A stretch of 30,758 nt of DNA, from assembly GCA_023457495.1 (NCBI GenBank), contig JAEWLQ010000052.1, positions 1 through 30,758 on the forward strand, written 5' to 3'. Positions within the stretch are counted from its first letter, which is position 1. The number at the start of each line of letters is the position of its first letter. The translations under genes and the position numbers were made by a program. The notes under the pieces are model-generated. The model ran no database searches. It saw only the letters and a list, made by a program, of their open reading frames with translations, and was not told the origin of the DNA. Positions 29,307 through 30,758 of the stretch are shown one piece after another. This DNA comes from Pseudomonadota bacterium. GTDB lineage: Bacteria; Pseudomonadota; Gammaproteobacteria; Steroidobacterales; Steroidobacteraceae.

Positions 29307-30758
29307 ATGGCCAGGAAAAAATCCTCGCATCGGCAGATAGACAAGGCTCCCACAGGGATTTCGGGACTCGATGACATCACTTTCGGCGGACTGCCAGCGG
29401 GCAGACCCACGCTCATTTCCGGCGGACCCGGATCGGGCAAGACATTGCTCGGCATCAGCTTCCTCGTCGAGGGGGCTCGCAGGTACAACGAGCCTGGCGT
29501 GTTGCTCAGTTTCGAGGAGAACGCGGAGGATCTCGCGCAGGACGTGCGCTCGCTCGGATACGACCTCGACCGGCTCTGCAGCGAGAAGAAGCTGCTCGTC
29601 GACTACATCCACGTCGATCGCAGCGAAATCGAGGAGACCGGCGAATACGATCTCGAAGGTCTGTTCGTCCGCCTCGACCACGCCATCAATCAGATCGGCG
29701 CGCGGCGCGTCATGCTCGACACCATCGAAACACTGTTCGGCGGGCTTCGCGATACCGGCATCCTGCGCGCCGAGCTGCGCCGGCTGTTCCGCTGGCTGCG
29801 GGACCGCAAGATGACCACCATCGTCACCGCGGAGCGCGGCGAGAAGTTGTTCACGCGCCAGGGTCTCGAGGAATACATCACCGACGCGGTGATCTCGCTC
29901 GACCATCGAGTGCACGAGCAGATCTCGACGCGCCGCATCCGGGTCGTGAAGTACCGCGGCTCGACGCACGGCACGAATGAGTACCCGTTCCTCATCGATC
30001 ACGATGGCATCACCGTGCTGCCGGTCACCTCGCTGCTGCTCGAGCACGACGCGCCGCACGAACGGGTCTCTTCTGGACTCGCGACGCTCGACGGCATGCT
30101 CGACGGCCAGGGCTATTACCGCGCGAGCACCATCCTGCTTTCCGGCGCCGCGGGTACCGGCAAGACCACGCTCGCCGCCCACTTCATCGACGCGGCCTGT
30201 GCCCGCGGCGAGACCTGCCTGTATTTCCTGTTCGAGGAATCCCCGCAGCAGATGATCCGCAACATGCGCTCGGCGGGAATCGATCTCGGGCGCTGGGTCG
30301 AAAAGGGTCTGCTGAAATTCCACGCCGACCGCCCGAACCGGCATGGTCTCGAGCGACACCTGCTCGAAATGCACAACGCGGTGGACACGCTCGACCCGGA
30401 CGTGGTCGTGATCGATCCGGTCACCAACCTGATGGCCGTTGGCACGAGCGCGGATGTGCGCGCGATGCTCACCCGCGTGATCGACTACCTGAAGACGCGC
30501 GGCATCACCGCCCTGTTCACGAGTCTCACCACGCCGGCGCAGACCGTCGAATACACCGAGACGCTGATCTCCTCGCTGATGGACACCTGGGTGCTGGTCG
30601 CCGTCGACACCGTGGGCCACGAACGGCGCCGCAAGATCTACGTCCTCAAATCGCGCGGCATGCCGCATGCGGAGGAAGTGCGCGATTTCCGCGTCACATC
30701 GCGGGGCATCGAGATCCTGCCTGCCGCGCGCCCCCAGCGGGGCGCGGGGGCCGGGGAC
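29307..30758 (+). CDS. KaiC-like double-domain RecA-superfamily ATPase (3' end outside window)
   Basis: The frame is open from ATG 29307 to the window end (484 codons, no stop). Two KaiC domains are present. The first has Walker A GGPGSGKT (39-46) and the catalytic Glu pair 70-71 in LSFEEN. The second has Walker A GAAGTGKTT (280-288) and Glu310-Glu311 in FLFEES. In the second domain the segment YTETLISSLMDT aligns with the cyanobacterial autophosphorylation loop. Thr417, Ser422 and Ser423 fall at the T426, S431 and T432 positions of Synechococcus KaiC, so autokinase activity is plausible. No kaiA or kaiB is present in the window. Non-cyanobacterial KaiC homologues often work with histidine kinases or response regulators; the right neighbour is not visible. 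The ribosome site (CAGG) is weak. Confidence 0.9.
   Translation, partial: MARKKSSHRQIDKAPTGISGLDDITFGGLPAGRPTLISGGPGSGKTLLGISFLVEGARRYNEPGVLLSFEENAEDLAQDVRSLGYDLDRLCSEKKLLVDYIHVDRSEIEETGEYDLEGLFVRLDHAINQIGARRVMLDTIETLFGGLRDTGILRAELRRLFRWLRDRKMTTIVTAERGEKLFTRQGLEEYITDAVISLDHRVHEQISTRRIRVVKYRGSTHGTNEYPFLIDHDGITVLPVTSLLLEHDAPHERVSSGLATLDGMLDGQGYYRASTILLSGAAGTGKTTLAAHFIDAACARGETCLYFLFEESPQQMIRNMRSAGIDLGRWVEKGLLKFHADRPNRHGLERHLLEMHNAVDTLDPDVVVIDPVTNLMAVGTSADVRAMLTRVIDYLKTRGITALFTSLTTPAQTVEYTETLISSLMDTWVLVAVDTVGHERRRKIYVLKSRGMPHAEEVRDFRVTSRGIEILPAARPQRGAGAGD

Overview
The window is high-GC bacterial chromosome, densely packed with genes and typical of a free-living Gammaproteobacterium. The mix of genes (MarR-controlled RND pump with NodT-type outer membrane factor, cobalamin-dependent MetH, S9 peptidase, GltS, pirin, KaiC-like ATPase, several c-type cytochromes) would fit a Steroidobacter/Xanthomonadales-like lineage. 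That placement is an inference from gene content and was not tested. I see no rRNA or tRNA gene, no insertion sequence, no CRISPR array and no gap longer than 300 bp. Many long open frames lie antisense to real genes, a normal effect of GC-rich codon use.

Layout. (1) 1-2516: C-terminal part of a cyclic beta-1,2-glucan synthase/GH94 protein, cut by the left edge, followed by a SulP anion permease (2737-4401). (2) On the minus strand, a secreted S9 prolyl-oligopeptidase-like peptidase (4391-6379) converges on sulP. (3) 12735 down to 6469: a tightly packed minus-strand operon, MarR regulator - periplasmic adaptor - RND pump - outer membrane factor, with a strong palindromic operator candidate at its promoter. 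An MFS transporter is read divergently from it. (4) 16860 down to 14315: gltS, a 3-methyladenine DNA glycosylase and a TlpA-like thioredoxin, end to end on the minus strand. (5) A diheme cytochrome c (16971-17981) meets a three-gene operon read the other way (arsR regulator and two SRPBCC/AHSA1 proteins, 19264 down to 17972), with a palindromic operator candidate beside the arsR start. (6) 19408-23001, plus strand: a diheme CcP/MauG-like cytochrome, a pirin and a lipoprotein amidohydrolase (the last two coupled by ATGA). (7) 28508 down to 23015, minus strand: metF and metH (overlapping) and a secreted DUF1080 protein, with a perfect 19-bp palindrome between metH and DUF1080. (8) 28642 to the end: an Lrp/AsnC regulator divergent from metF, an intergenic region with three successive dyads, the last a good terminator, and a double-domain KaiC-like ATPase that runs off the right edge.

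How the genes work together. metF supplies 5-methyltetrahydrofolate to MetH for methionine synthesis, and the divergent Lrp protein is a natural candidate regulator. The RND tripartite pump and its MarR form a self-contained xenobiotic efflux unit. The ArsR/SRPBCC set is a common autoregulated cassette of unknown ligand. I found no wholly new system. The least explained parts are the kaiC leader region, the 18-bp dyad inside it, and the metH-DUF1080 palindrome.
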